Shown here: positions 1-6,498 of the stretch, piece by piece
How positions within the stretch are numbered: the stretch's first letter is position 1
How the letters are laid out: each line of letters opens with the position of its first letter
Assembly: GCF_023653455.1 (NCBI RefSeq)
Contig: NZ_JAKEDR010000130.1
Span: 1-9,776 of the forward strand
Direction: 5' to 3'
DNA from: Paraclostridium ghonii
Lineage (GTDB): Bacteria > Bacillota > Clostridia > Peptostreptococcales > Peptostreptococcaceae
DNA length: 9,776 nucleotides
Program-made: the position numbers and the translations under genes
The notes under the pieces: generated by a model
What the model was told of the DNA's origin: nothing
Database searches by the model: none
Seen by the model: the letters and a program-made list of their open reading frames with translations, nothing else

Positions 1-133
1 ATTATTTATATATCTACAATATTATATATTATTTTGTCTAATTTTGTAAATTATTCCATTTTTTTAAGTTATTCATTCTTTAAAATATAATTAATTTTAA
101 AGTGTTTTATTTGTAGTTACACAAAACAAAAGA

Positions 134-202
134 GAGTGAGAGTATATTCCAGCTACATTTAAAGCATCTTTTCAGCTTGTATAGCAAAATATACTCTCAC
201 TC
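134..202 (+). repeat. Long-hairpin dispersed repeat, copy 1
   Basis: The outer arms 134-148 (GAGTGAGAGTATATT) and 188-202 (AATATACTCTCACTC) are perfect reverse complements over 15 bp. The interior carries the family core: GCTACATTT, then AAGCATCTTTTCAGCTT, then TAGCAAAATATA. The inner GCTAC arm pairs imperfectly here because the partner is ATAGC rather than GTAGC. A small inner stem AAGC/GCTT is present. Copies 2 (6390-6462) and 3 (9647-9717) share the core in the same orientation. Read on the minus strand, the stem is followed by a T-rich tract (CTTTTGTTTTG), so it could act as an intrinsic terminator in that direction, but it lies about 500 nt past the nearest minus-strand gene. Confidence 0.85.
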
Positions 203-344
203 CTATATTTTTCTTATTAATTTTCTATTAATATTGGCTAGAATTCATATTTCATAGTTTCCGCTTAAAAATCTTTGATTTTAACTAAATGGAAATAAAA
301 GTTTATACTATCAATCCATTTAACAATACAGAATTAAAATTTTA

Positions 345-578
345 TTAATATTTCATTCTGTTTGGAATAACACCTCTTACTCCACTTAAGTAAAAAAACT
401 CACTACTACTCTTAAATAAATTTTTCACTTGATTTTTTCTATCTAAACTTACATACTGCTTTTCTTCCCAATTTTTAAAACGAAAATTTAAACAGGTAAA
501 TTTTTTACGATACTGAATATTCCCATTTATTTTAAATATATCTCAAGCTTTTCCTAGATTGTTCAGTAAATTATCCAC
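345..578 (-). pseudogene. Possible decayed gene fragment, unrecognised
   Basis: The minus strand from a GTG at 578 reads 11 codons, meets an in-frame TGA at 543-545, then stays open for 65 codons to a TAA at 345-347. The open part contains NWEEKQYVSLDRKNQVKN and ends SGVRGVIPNRMKY. Its mix of W, Q, R, G, V and P residues looks more like protein than translated A+T-rich spacer. There is no good ribosome binding site. I do not recognise a family. A 65-codon open stretch is uncommon but possible by chance at this base composition, so this is only a tentative remnant. Confidence 0.25.
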
Positions 579-719
579 CTAATATAACTAGAGTTATATA
601 AAAACTAATCAAAAAATCACCTTAACAAAAACTGTAGCAAATGGCATAGACATAACATCCTTGATTAATCTTATTGTTAACATATGGAGTATATCTAGTG
701 CTTATAACTATTTTAATAG

Positions 720-2390
720 TTATTTAGCTTCTTCATACATTTCATCTATTTTATCCTTCATTCCATTATCTAAAAAGTATTCAGTAACAATGCCCATAGC
801 ACTAATAAAAAAATTACCATCTAACTCTACAGCTTTTTCTAAAAACTCAATTCCCTCTTCATCATTATTCATAAGCATAATTTGTCCAACTTTATACATA
901 AAAATAGCACACTCTTTATCTTTTGAAGCAATATCTTTATAAAAATCTAAAGCCTTTTCATATTCCCCAAGACCTTCAAGAGCTTCTCCATACTCCATAA
1001 TTTTTTCTATATCATCAGAATCTTTATAATTTTTTATAATTTCAAGTTGTTGTTTATACTCTTTAGTAAGCTCTTTCCATTGGCTACTCCAGTATTCGTA
1101 CCATTGTTTATTTTTTATTTCTATTAAAGTATCTATTTCTTTTTTGTAATCATCACTTTGACTTTTAAAATTAAGTTCATAGTTAAAATCATCAATTCCT
1201 AATGCCTGCATTCTTTCTTTAAAGCTTGGATGAGTATCATATATATATGATACTCTCTTTTTTATCTGATTTATCCACTGTTCTTTTCTTTTACCAACTT
1301 CACTTTCAAACTCTTCAAATAAAATAGAAAAATAATTTTTAGGTGCTTCATCATTTGACCTAATCTCTAACTTCGAATATGGATTTTCTAAAAATTTCTC
1401 CATAATTTCTAACTTCATAGTTGATTTAGCATAAATTTCTACACTCATATATTTAACTACTTCTTTATCTGCTAATAGTTCTTTTGTTTGTGACATTGCA
1501 TCTAAATATCTCTCTAACTTCTCTATATAAAATTTTGCAAATGGTAATAATAATATCATTTTTATAATATTATCACCTTCATCAACTCTATAAACTATTT
1601 CATTCCATCTAATTAAACGCCTAGAAATTTTGCTTGAAATATTCGTATCATCATTGTATATATGAGCAAGTTCATGAATTATTACAGATTTAAGTTCTTC
1701 TTCATTTAATACTTTTAAAACTTGAATACCAATTCCTAAAACATTTTTCCCATTAGTTCCAAAGCCATTTAATATACATGTAACTACAATATTTTCATCA
1801 TCAAGAATACATATCTCATCTAATTGAGGTGCTTTTGTCATTTCAATTGCACTATCTATTACTTTAAATAATTGTGGATGCTCTTCTCTATTTATAGTTA
1901 CTTCATTTGGAGATTCTAACTTTATGTATAAACTCTTTAAAATAATAATTACTGATCCTATTAAACCTAATATTATTAATCCAAATCCACTTGTCATAAA
2001 GTCTGTTTTTAGAGCAAAGTTCATAATACCTATAATCAATGATATTACTGAAGTAATAGTTACAACTATATAAAGTTTTTCATAAGTACATAGTACTCCT
2101 ATTTTTTTCCTTACATTATAAATATTTTCTTTAGATAACAGTGTCATCTTCTTAAATTTTTCATGTTCATCATTAAATAAATTACTAGTTGAATTATCAA
2201 TAATAAACCAAGCAATAGATATTATAATTATTAGTGCGAACTCAACAAACCCAAAATTACCTATTATCGGTAAAATATTTTCATAGCTTTTATTTAAAAC
2301 CATAAAAACTACTACGCCTATAGATACTATATTCGTTAAAAATATAGCTCCAAATAAGATGTCAAAAATGATTTCTTTTCTACTTTTCAT
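720..2390 (-). CDS. Membrane-bound M48-type zinc metalloprotease with C-terminal TPR-like region
   Basis: The 556-residue protein is predicted to be an integral membrane endopeptidase. HELAH at about 239-243 is the HExxH zinc site (His239, His243, catalytic Glu240). ELLAD at about 304-308 fits the ExxAD third-ligand motif, and THPSFKERMQAL at about 386-397 matches the HPS-containing segment usual in M48 proteins. Four hydrophobic segments lie before the catalytic domain, at roughly 8-32, 49-66, 104-126 and 135-156. Residues about 460-556 form helical repeats of TPR type (for example YGEALEGLGEYEKALDFYKD), which could bind a substrate or partner. The ATG at 2390 is preceded by a modest GGAG about 12 nt upstream. 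It is transcribed alone, divergent from the ECF operon. M48 members such as HtpX act in membrane protein quality control; that role here is inference, and the long TPR tail sets it apart from HtpX itself. Confidence 0.88.
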   Translation of the reverse strand: MKSRKEIIFDILFGAIFLTNIVSIGVVVFMVLNKSYENILPIIGNFGFVEFALIIIISIAWFIIDNSTSNLFNDEHEKFKKMTLLSKENIYNVRKKIGVLCTYEKLYIVVTITSVISLIIGIMNFALKTDFMTSGFGLIILGLIGSVIIILKSLYIKLESPNEVTINREEHPQLFKVIDSAIEMTKAPQLDEICILDDENIVVTCILNGFGTNGKNVLGIGIQVLKVLNEEELKSVIIHELAHIYNDDTNISSKISRRLIRWNEIVYRVDEGDNIIKMILLLPFAKFYIEKLERYLDAMSQTKELLADKEVVKYMSVEIYAKSTMKLEIMEKFLENPYSKLEIRSNDEAPKNYFSILFEEFESEVGKRKEQWINQIKKRVSYIYDTHPSFKERMQALGIDDFNYELNFKSQSDDYKKEIDTLIEIKNKQWYEYWSSQWKELTKEYKQQLEIIKNYKDSDDIEKIMEYGEALEGLGEYEKALDFYKDIASKDKECAIFMYKVGQIMLMNNDEEGIEFLEKAVELDGNFFISAMGIVTEYFLDNGMKDKIDEMYEEAK

Positions 2391-2442
2391 ATCTTACTTT
2401 CTTCTCCATTTCTTTTATTTAATCTCATTTACTTTCCTATAA

Positions 2443-2448
2443 ATTATA
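2443..2448 (-). promoter_or_regulatory. Candidate -10 box for the protease gene
   Basis: Read on the minus strand this is TATAAT, about 53 nt before the ATG at 2390. No convincing -35 hexamer lies 16-18 nt upstream, only AAGACA-like words at other spacings. In such A+T-rich DNA a TATAAT is common, so this is tentative. Confidence 0.25.
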
Positions 2449-2561
2449 CATATTTTTATTGTCTTATTTTGTCTTTTATTGCGTATTTAAATATCTTTCC
2501 TAGCTTTTTTTAATATATCAAACTATATAGTGCTTATTTTTATTAATTAACAATTCATTTA

Positions 2562-2604
2562 ATCTATATTTCTATTTAAATATATAGAAATAAACTATAT
2601 AGAT
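2562..2604. repeat. Imperfect inverted repeat in the divergent intergenic region
   Basis: The left arm ATCTATATTTCTAT (2562-2575) can pair with ATAGAA (2584-2589) and TATATAGAT (2596-2604), with an unpaired AATAAAC on the right side. It sits upstream of the ECF operon promoter and between two divergent genes, so it could be an operator. It is almost entirely A/T and may be coincidental. Confidence 0.3.
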
Positions 2605-2622
2605 TTAGATAGGCTAAGAAAA

Positions 2623-2647
2623 TTGCGACCTCGATATATGTTATAAT
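2623..2647 (+). promoter_or_regulatory. Extended -10 promoter of the ECF transporter operon
   Basis: TGTTATAAT at 2639-2647 is a full extended -10 element (TG, one base, TATAAT). TTGCGA at 2623-2628 resembles a -35 box, but the 13-nt spacer is too short for a standard sigma-A promoter, so recognition would rest mainly on the extended -10. Transcription would start near 2654-2656, leaving a leader of about 28 nt before the ATG at 2683. That is too short for a full riboswitch if this is the main promoter. Confidence 0.55.
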
Positions 2648-2671
2648 ACAGATAAAAATGTAAAATAATGC

Positions 2672-2677
2672 GGAGGG
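2672..2677 (+). promoter_or_regulatory. Ribosome binding site that fixes the ykoE start
   Basis: GGAGGG lies 5 nt before the ATG at 2683. An earlier in-frame ATG at 2668 overlaps this site and has no binding site of its own, so 2683 is the real start and the first five codons of the longer frame are not translated. Confidence 0.85.
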
Positions 2678-2682
2678 TTCTT

Positions 2683-3252
2683 ATGGAAAATAAATTAAAA
2701 TTAAAAGAAATCGTTGTAATTGCAATGTTAAGTGCTATTCTAGGAGTAGTATTTACTGGAATGGATAGTTTGTATCAACCTATTCAAAACATACTCGGTC
2801 CATTAGGTGGAGACATGATAGGTGGAATATATTTCTTATCTGCATTACTTCCAGCATTTATAGTAAGAAAACCAGGTGCAGCAATAACAGGATCATTATT
2901 TACAGGAGTCATGAATTTATTATTAGGAAGTCCATATGGAATACATATAATAGTCGCATCAGCATTACAAGGAATAGCTGTGGAAATCGTTTTATCATTA
3001 GGAAGATATAAAAGTTATTCAATATTAAGCATGGCTTTATCAGCTATGTTAGCAACTATATTCGTTACAACAAGAGATTACTTTGTATTTGGATTGAATC
3101 TTTACGCTAATATGATATTTGTTATGATAGTTATACGATTAATAAGTGCAGCTGTATTAGGTGCAGGACTATCAATGATTTTAGGTAATGGATTAAAATC
3201 AACAGGTGTTCTTAATGGTTTTAGAATAAACAAATCAAAGAATCTTTATTAA
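2683..3252 (+). CDS. ykoE: ECF transporter S component, YkoE family (thiamine/HMP type)
   Basis: The 189-residue, very hydrophobic protein has about six membrane segments, including stretches near residues 9-25, 44-62, 67-81, 87-106, 112-130 and 143-167. It is the substrate-binding integral membrane subunit of an energy-coupling factor importer. Length and the pattern SALLPAFIVRKPGAA followed by a conserved SPYG turn (83-86) fit the YkoE family. In B. subtilis, YkoE works with YkoD and YkoC and is linked to uptake of thiamine or hydroxymethylpyrimidine. It is the first gene of the operon; the double ATPase starts 22 nt downstream. The substrate here is inferred from the family only. No thiamine biosynthesis gene or clear TPP riboswitch supports it in this window. 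Confidence 0.85.
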   Translation: MENKLKLKEIVVIAMLSAILGVVFTGMDSLYQPIQNILGPLGGDMIGGIYFLSALLPAFIVRKPGAAITGSLFTGVMNLLLGSPYGIHIIVASALQGIAVEIVLSLGRYKSYSILSMALSAMLATIFVTTRDYFVFGLNLYANMIFVMIVIRLISAAVLGAGLSMILGNGLKSTGVLNGFRINKSKNLY

Positions 3253-3257
3253 ACGAT

Positions 3258-3266
3258 AGGAAGTGG
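3258..3266 (+). promoter_or_regulatory. Ribosome binding site that selects a TTG start for ykoD
   Basis: AGGAAGTGG ends 8 nt before TTG at 3275. The alternative GTG start at 3263 lies inside this site and would have no spacing, so translation probably begins at 3275, giving a protein that opens MLRVKNL as is usual for this ATPase type. Confidence 0.6.
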
Positions 3267-3274
3267 ATTTAAAA

Positions 3275-4735
3275 TTGTTAAGAGTTAAAAACTTATTCCT
3301 TAGTTTTTCAGAAGGTGAAAGTATATTTGAAGATATAAGTTTTGATATAAAAGAAAATACTATTAATTTAATTACAGGAAAAAGTGGCTGTGGTAAAAGT
3401 TCACTTCTAATGTGTTTAGCAAGAGTTATACCTGAAATTATTGAAGGTAATATGACTGGAAATATTGTTTTAAATGAAAGTCACATAGAAACTAAAAATA
3501 CAAAAGATATATCTGGACAGGTTGCATACATGTTTCAAGATCCAGAAAGTCAATTATGTACATTTAACGTTGAAGATGAAATTGCATTTGGACTAGAAAA
3601 TATAAATACTAATGAAGATGATATGGAATGTATTATTGATAAATATTTAGATTTAGTAGGGATTAAACATCTAAAGAAAAAAGAGCTAAATAAGTTGTCT
3701 GGAGGAGAAAAACAAAAGGTTGCATTAGCTTCTATATTGGCAATTAATCCACAGCTTATATTAATGGATGAACCCACTGCAAATTTAGATCCAATTTCAA
3801 GAATGGAAATTGCAGACTTAATTAAAAAGTTAAAAGTTGAAATGGGAAAAACAATAATTTTAATAGAACATAATATAGATGAGTTTAAAGATATTATAGA
3901 TTATGTAATTGAAATAAAGGATAAAGGTTCAAAAATTATAAACAAAGATGAGTTTTTAAAAAAATATGTAATCGAAAAAAACATCCCCAAAAGACATAAA
4001 AAGAAATCATATTCAGATGAAATTGTTTTAGATGTGAAAAATATAAATTTTTCATATGATAACAATAAAAACATTTTGAATGATATAAATTTTTCACTAC
4101 ACAAAGGAGAGATAGCTGCTATAGTGGGACACAATGGAGCAGGTAAATCTACTTTAACCAAGCTATTAATAGGCTTTTTCAAGGATTATGAAGGTGAAAT
4201 TTTTTTAAAAGATAGTAATATATTAAACTTAAATCCTATGCAAATAGGAGAACAAATGGGACTTGTTTTTCAAAACCCAGAACATCAATTTATAAAATTG
4301 ACTGTTGAGAAAGAACTATCTTTAAGCTTAGAAATTAGATTCAAAGATAAAATATTAATTAAATCAAAAACAAATGAGTATTTAGATAAATTTGATTTAA
4401 TTCAAAATAGAAAATCAAATCCTTTTGAGCTTAGCCAAGGTCAAAAAAGACGACTAAGCACAGCTAGTATGATGATAAATGGACAAAGCTTATTAATTTT
4501 GGATGAGCCCACCTATGGACAGGATAAAGAAAACTTGAAAAAGCTTGTAGAACTACTTTACGAAATTAATAAGCAAGAAGTAACTATACTTATGATAACT
4601 CATGATTTAGATTTGGTTAGTAGTTGCTGTGATAAAATAATTTATATGGATTCAGGAAAAATTAAATATAATGGAAATGATATAGATATTGTAAAAGAAT
4701 TTTTTTTAGAAAAGAGAAGTACTACAAATGAATAG
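3275..4735 (+). CDS. ykoD: ECF transporter double ATP-binding subunit (YkoD-like)
   Basis: The 486-residue protein holds two fused ABC ATPase domains, which together energise the ECF importer. Domain 1 shows Walker A GKSGCGKSS (about 35-43), an ECF-style Q-loop FQDPESQ (about 87-93), signature LSGGEKQK (about 141-148), Walker B LILMDEPT and the H-loop EHN (His about 199). Domain 2 shows Walker A GHNGAGKST (about 285-293), FQNPEHQ (about 332-338), a variant signature LSQGQKRR (about 386-393), Walker B LLILDEPT and THD (His about 443). All catalytic residues are present in both halves. The Q in place of G in the second signature (LSQGQ) is the main departure from consensus. B. subtilis YkoD has nearly the same length. 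The frame overlaps the T component by 8 nt, implying translational coupling. The TTG start is chosen for its ribosome binding site. Confidence 0.9.
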   Translation: MLRVKNLFLSFSEGESIFEDISFDIKENTINLITGKSGCGKSSLLMCLARVIPEIIEGNMTGNIVLNESHIETKNTKDISGQVAYMFQDPESQLCTFNVEDEIAFGLENINTNEDDMECIIDKYLDLVGIKHLKKKELNKLSGGEKQKVALASILAINPQLILMDEPTANLDPISRMEIADLIKKLKVEMGKTIILIEHNIDEFKDIIDYVIEIKDKGSKIINKDEFLKKYVIEKNIPKRHKKKSYSDEIVLDVKNINFSYDNNKNILNDINFSLHKGEIAAIVGHNGAGKSTLTKLLIGFFKDYEGEIFLKDSNILNLNPMQIGEQMGLVFQNPEHQFIKLTVEKELSLSLEIRFKDKILIKSKTNEYLDKFDLIQNRKSNPFELSQGQKRRLSTASMMINGQSLLILDEPTYGQDKENLKKLVELLYEINKQEVTILMITHDLDLVSSCCDKIIYMDSGKIKYNGNDIDIVKEFFLEKRSTTNE

Positions 4736-5483
4736 TAATAAATTTATAAATAAAATGAATCCATTTCTAAAAATAATTGTATTAATTGTAGTTACACTTA
4801 TAGCATCTATAGAATATAATCCATTTTTGCCTATTACATTAATTGTTTTAGGTTTTATATTAGTAAGATTTTTTAGTGAATTAACTATTAAAGAACTAAT
4901 TAATTCAATAAAAATATTTATATTAATGTCATTTGGATTTATGGGTTTTATCCTTTTAGCAAGATATATAAGTAAAGAACCTTTAATGATTATAACTGTG
5001 TTTGGTTTAGGGTTTAAGATAATTCTTATTAGTATATACTCAGCCATATTTGTAAAAACAACAGATCCAACAGAATTTGTTGTATCAATGATTAAGTATT
5101 TTAAAGTACCACCTAAATTTGCATATGCATTTTTAACTGCATATAGATTTATACCTACGTTTAAAGACGAGTATGATTTAATAAAGCATGCATATCAAGT
5201 AAGAGGAGTATCAGAAAGTAAAAATATATTTTTAAATATATATAATAGTAAAAATTATATAATTCCTATGATGGCAACTGCTGTAAGAAAAGGAATAAGG
5301 ATATCAATGGCTATGGAGACTAGAGCCTTTGGTAAATACAACACACGAACATATTATAGAAAATTAGTGTTACATAAAAAAGAGATGTTAGCATCAGGTT
5401 TATACATAGTTTTAGTAATATCTATAACTATTATATATTCTATGAATGGTTTAACTAATATTGGATTAAAATTTTTAGGATAA
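4728..5483 (+). CDS. ykoC: ECF transporter transmembrane T component (EcfT/YkoC-like)
   Basis: The 251-residue membrane protein links the S component to the ATPases. Hydrophobic segments cover roughly residues 14-28, 33-48, 61-78, 86-108 and 222-238. The cytoplasmic coupling region carries two Arg-containing motifs typical of T components, AYQVRG (155-160) and AMETRAFG (195-202). The second differs from the usual A-R-G form by an alanine between Arg and Phe-Gly. Its ATG overlaps the end of the double ATPase by 8 nt and only a weak AGAGAAG precedes it, so re-initiation after ykoD is likely. With the two upstream genes this completes a self-contained ECF system. Confidence 0.88.
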   Translation: MNSNKFINKMNPFLKIIVLIVVTLIASIEYNPFLPITLIVLGFILVRFFSELTIKELINSIKIFILMSFGFMGFILLARYISKEPLMIITVFGLGFKIILISIYSAIFVKTTDPTEFVVSMIKYFKVPPKFAYAFLTAYRFIPTFKDEYDLIKHAYQVRGVSESKNIFLNIYNSKNYIIPMMATAVRKGIRISMAMETRAFGKYNTRTYYRKLVLHKKEMLASGLYIVLVISITIIYSMNGLTNIGLKFLG

Positions 5484-5494
5484 CATTTAAAAAC

Positions 5495-5502
5495 AAGGAG
5501 GG
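5495..5502 (+). promoter_or_regulatory. Strong ribosome binding site for the DUF169 gene
   Basis: AAGGAGGG lies 6 nt before the TTG at 5509. The strength and spacing of the site support a TTG start; no in-frame ATG occurs nearby. Confidence 0.8.
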
Positions 5503-5508
5503 ATTAAT

Positions 5509-6336
5509 TTGCCATTTAAGCACGAGTCTATATCTTATGGGTTACCTCATGATAAATTCGATACAAATATCATAAAGGAATACTGTGAAGATTTAAACTG
5601 TATTTTAAATTTAAGTAGAAAACCAATAGGAATTAAGTTGTTTTATTGCGAGGACGAATATAATAATTTAAGTTGGGAAGAACCAAAGTCACAACTTGCT
5701 TATTGTTGTATGGTTGAAAAAGCTACAAGAGGAAAAAGTTTTAAAGCTAGATTAAAACATATTAATTGTGATGGAGGAACTACAGCTTTAGCCCTAGAAC
5801 CATCAAATACTAGAATTGAATCAGGAATGGAGTATTTTTCATATAATTTATATGCAACACTTGGAGCTGCTAGAAGAACCAGAGAAGGTGTAGCGGGATT
5901 ATATAGAACTCAAGCTGTTACATATGGAGTAGGTGTAGGACCATTGGAAGATTTTGATATAACTCCAGATATAGTTATCTTTATAGTTAATCCGTACCAA
6001 GCTATGAGATTACAACAAGGATATGTTTATCATACTGGAGAAAGAATTCATACTAGTATAGCTGCTATGCAAGGAATATGTTCAGAAGTTACAGTTGAAC
6101 CATATTTATATGGACGTATGAATATATCTACATTATGTCCAAGTACTAGATTTTTAGCTAAGTGGAAGGATGAGGAAATGGCAATAGGAATTCCACTTGA
6201 AAGATTTAAAGATACCGTTAAGGGGGTACTAGCTACTCTTAATACTACCGATAATCTTAAACAAAAGAAAGATATCGCCAAAAGATTTAAAGAAAAAAAT
6301 AAAGATGCAAATTTCATATCTTTTGAATCAAAATAA
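5509..6336 (+). CDS. DUF169 family protein, last gene of the ECF operon
   Basis: The 275-residue protein has no signal peptide or membrane segment, so it is probably cytoplasmic. It resembles the DUF169 family (COG2043), whose biochemical role is unknown to me. Cysteines occur at 26, 31, 47, 66, 67, 87, 191 and 210. Those in AYCCMVEKA, NCDGGTTAL, GICSEV and STLCPSTRF sit in the motif-like segments and could bind a metal, an iron-sulfur cluster or a cofactor; this is inference. It follows the T component by 25 nt, with its own strong binding site and a TTG start, and no terminator is visible between them, so it is almost certainly co-transcribed with the importer. A link to the imported compound (sensing, binding or using it) is suggested by position only. 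B. subtilis ykoFEDC instead carries YkoF, a thiamine/HMP-binding protein. Confidence 0.8.
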   Translation: MPFKHESISYGLPHDKFDTNIIKEYCEDLNCILNLSRKPIGIKLFYCEDEYNNLSWEEPKSQLAYCCMVEKATRGKSFKARLKHINCDGGTTALALEPSNTRIESGMEYFSYNLYATLGAARRTREGVAGLYRTQAVTYGVGVGPLEDFDITPDIVIFIVNPYQAMRLQQGYVYHTGERIHTSIAAMQGICSEVTVEPYLYGRMNISTLCPSTRFLAKWKDEEMAIGIPLERFKDTVKGVLATLNTTDNLKQKKDIAKRFKEKNKDANFISFESK

Positions 6337-6379
6337 TATATGAATAAATTCTAAAGAAGTTATCTTAATTACAACTTAG

Positions 6380-6462
6380 TTAAATAAAATGGAGTTGTAG
6401 TATATTTTAGCTACATTTCAAGCATCTTTTCAGCTTGTGTAGCAAAATATACCACAACTCCA
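6380..6462 (-). terminator. Possible intrinsic terminator for the opuC operon formed by repeat copy 2
   Basis: On the minus strand the hairpin of copy 2 begins 36 nt past the opuC fusion gene's stop and is followed by T-rich sequence (CCATTTTATTTAACT). On the plus strand the sequence after the stem is CCAAACACATC, without a T tract, so termination of the DUF169 transcript here is less obvious. The outer stem is long but unusually large for a simple terminator. Confidence 0.4.
6390..6462 (+). repeat. Long-hairpin dispersed repeat, copy 2
   Basis: Arms 6390-6408 and 6444-6462 pair over 19 positions with a single A-C mismatch (6399/6453). After a bulged A (6409), GCTAC (6410-6414) pairs with GTAGC (6439-6443), and CAAGC (6419-6423) pairs with GCTTG (6433-6437) around a 9-nt loop. 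The whole unit therefore folds as one hairpin. The outer arms differ from copy 1 by three consecutive base pairs changed on both sides: G-C to T-A, A-T to G-C and G-C to T-A. The unit lies between two convergent operons. The words TTAATTACAACTTA at 6365-6378 also recur before copy 3. Confidence 0.88.
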
Positions 6463-6498
6463 AACACATCAATAAGGTTGAATTATAGTTTTATACAA

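Larger units (their letters stand above)
1..719. other. Gene-poor intergenic region downstream of the M48 protease gene
   Basis: No intact gene with a ribosome binding site and plausible protein is visible here. The stretch contains one palindromic repeat copy and a possible decayed minus-strand frame, each listed separately. A further short minus-strand frame (about 30 codons, stop at 609-611, peptide ending VKVIF) lies just past the protease stop. It has no convincing ribosome binding site, and I do not call it a gene. The remainder is very A+T-rich with no recognisable RNA gene. Confidence 0.6.

Noticed and set aside
704..723. Perfect 8-bp inverted repeat ATAACTAT/ATAGTTAT at the protease stop codon, possible terminator.
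   Set aside because: The stem is nearly all A-T, overlaps the stop codon, and no T run follows it on the minus strand, so a terminator call is not supported.
661..942. Plus-strand open frame of 93 codons opposite the protease gene end.
   Set aside because: It is antisense to a clear gene, has no ribosome binding site, and its Ser/Ile/Leu-rich composition is typical of a shadow frame. The other antisense frames opposite ykoD, ykoC, DUF169 and opuC genes were dropped for the same reason.
2611..2650. Resemblance to part of a TPP riboswitch (GGCTAAGA, then GCGACCT, then GATATATGTTATAATACAG) before ykoE.
   Set aside because: The order of words echoes the TPP element, which is tempting given YkoE, but the TTGAACC and GCGTAGGGA parts are absent, no P1 stem is found, and the same bases form a good extended -10 promoter.
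2668..2682. Upstream ATG giving a five-residue longer YkoE.
   Set aside because: The ribosome binding site lies inside this extension and points to ATG 2683.
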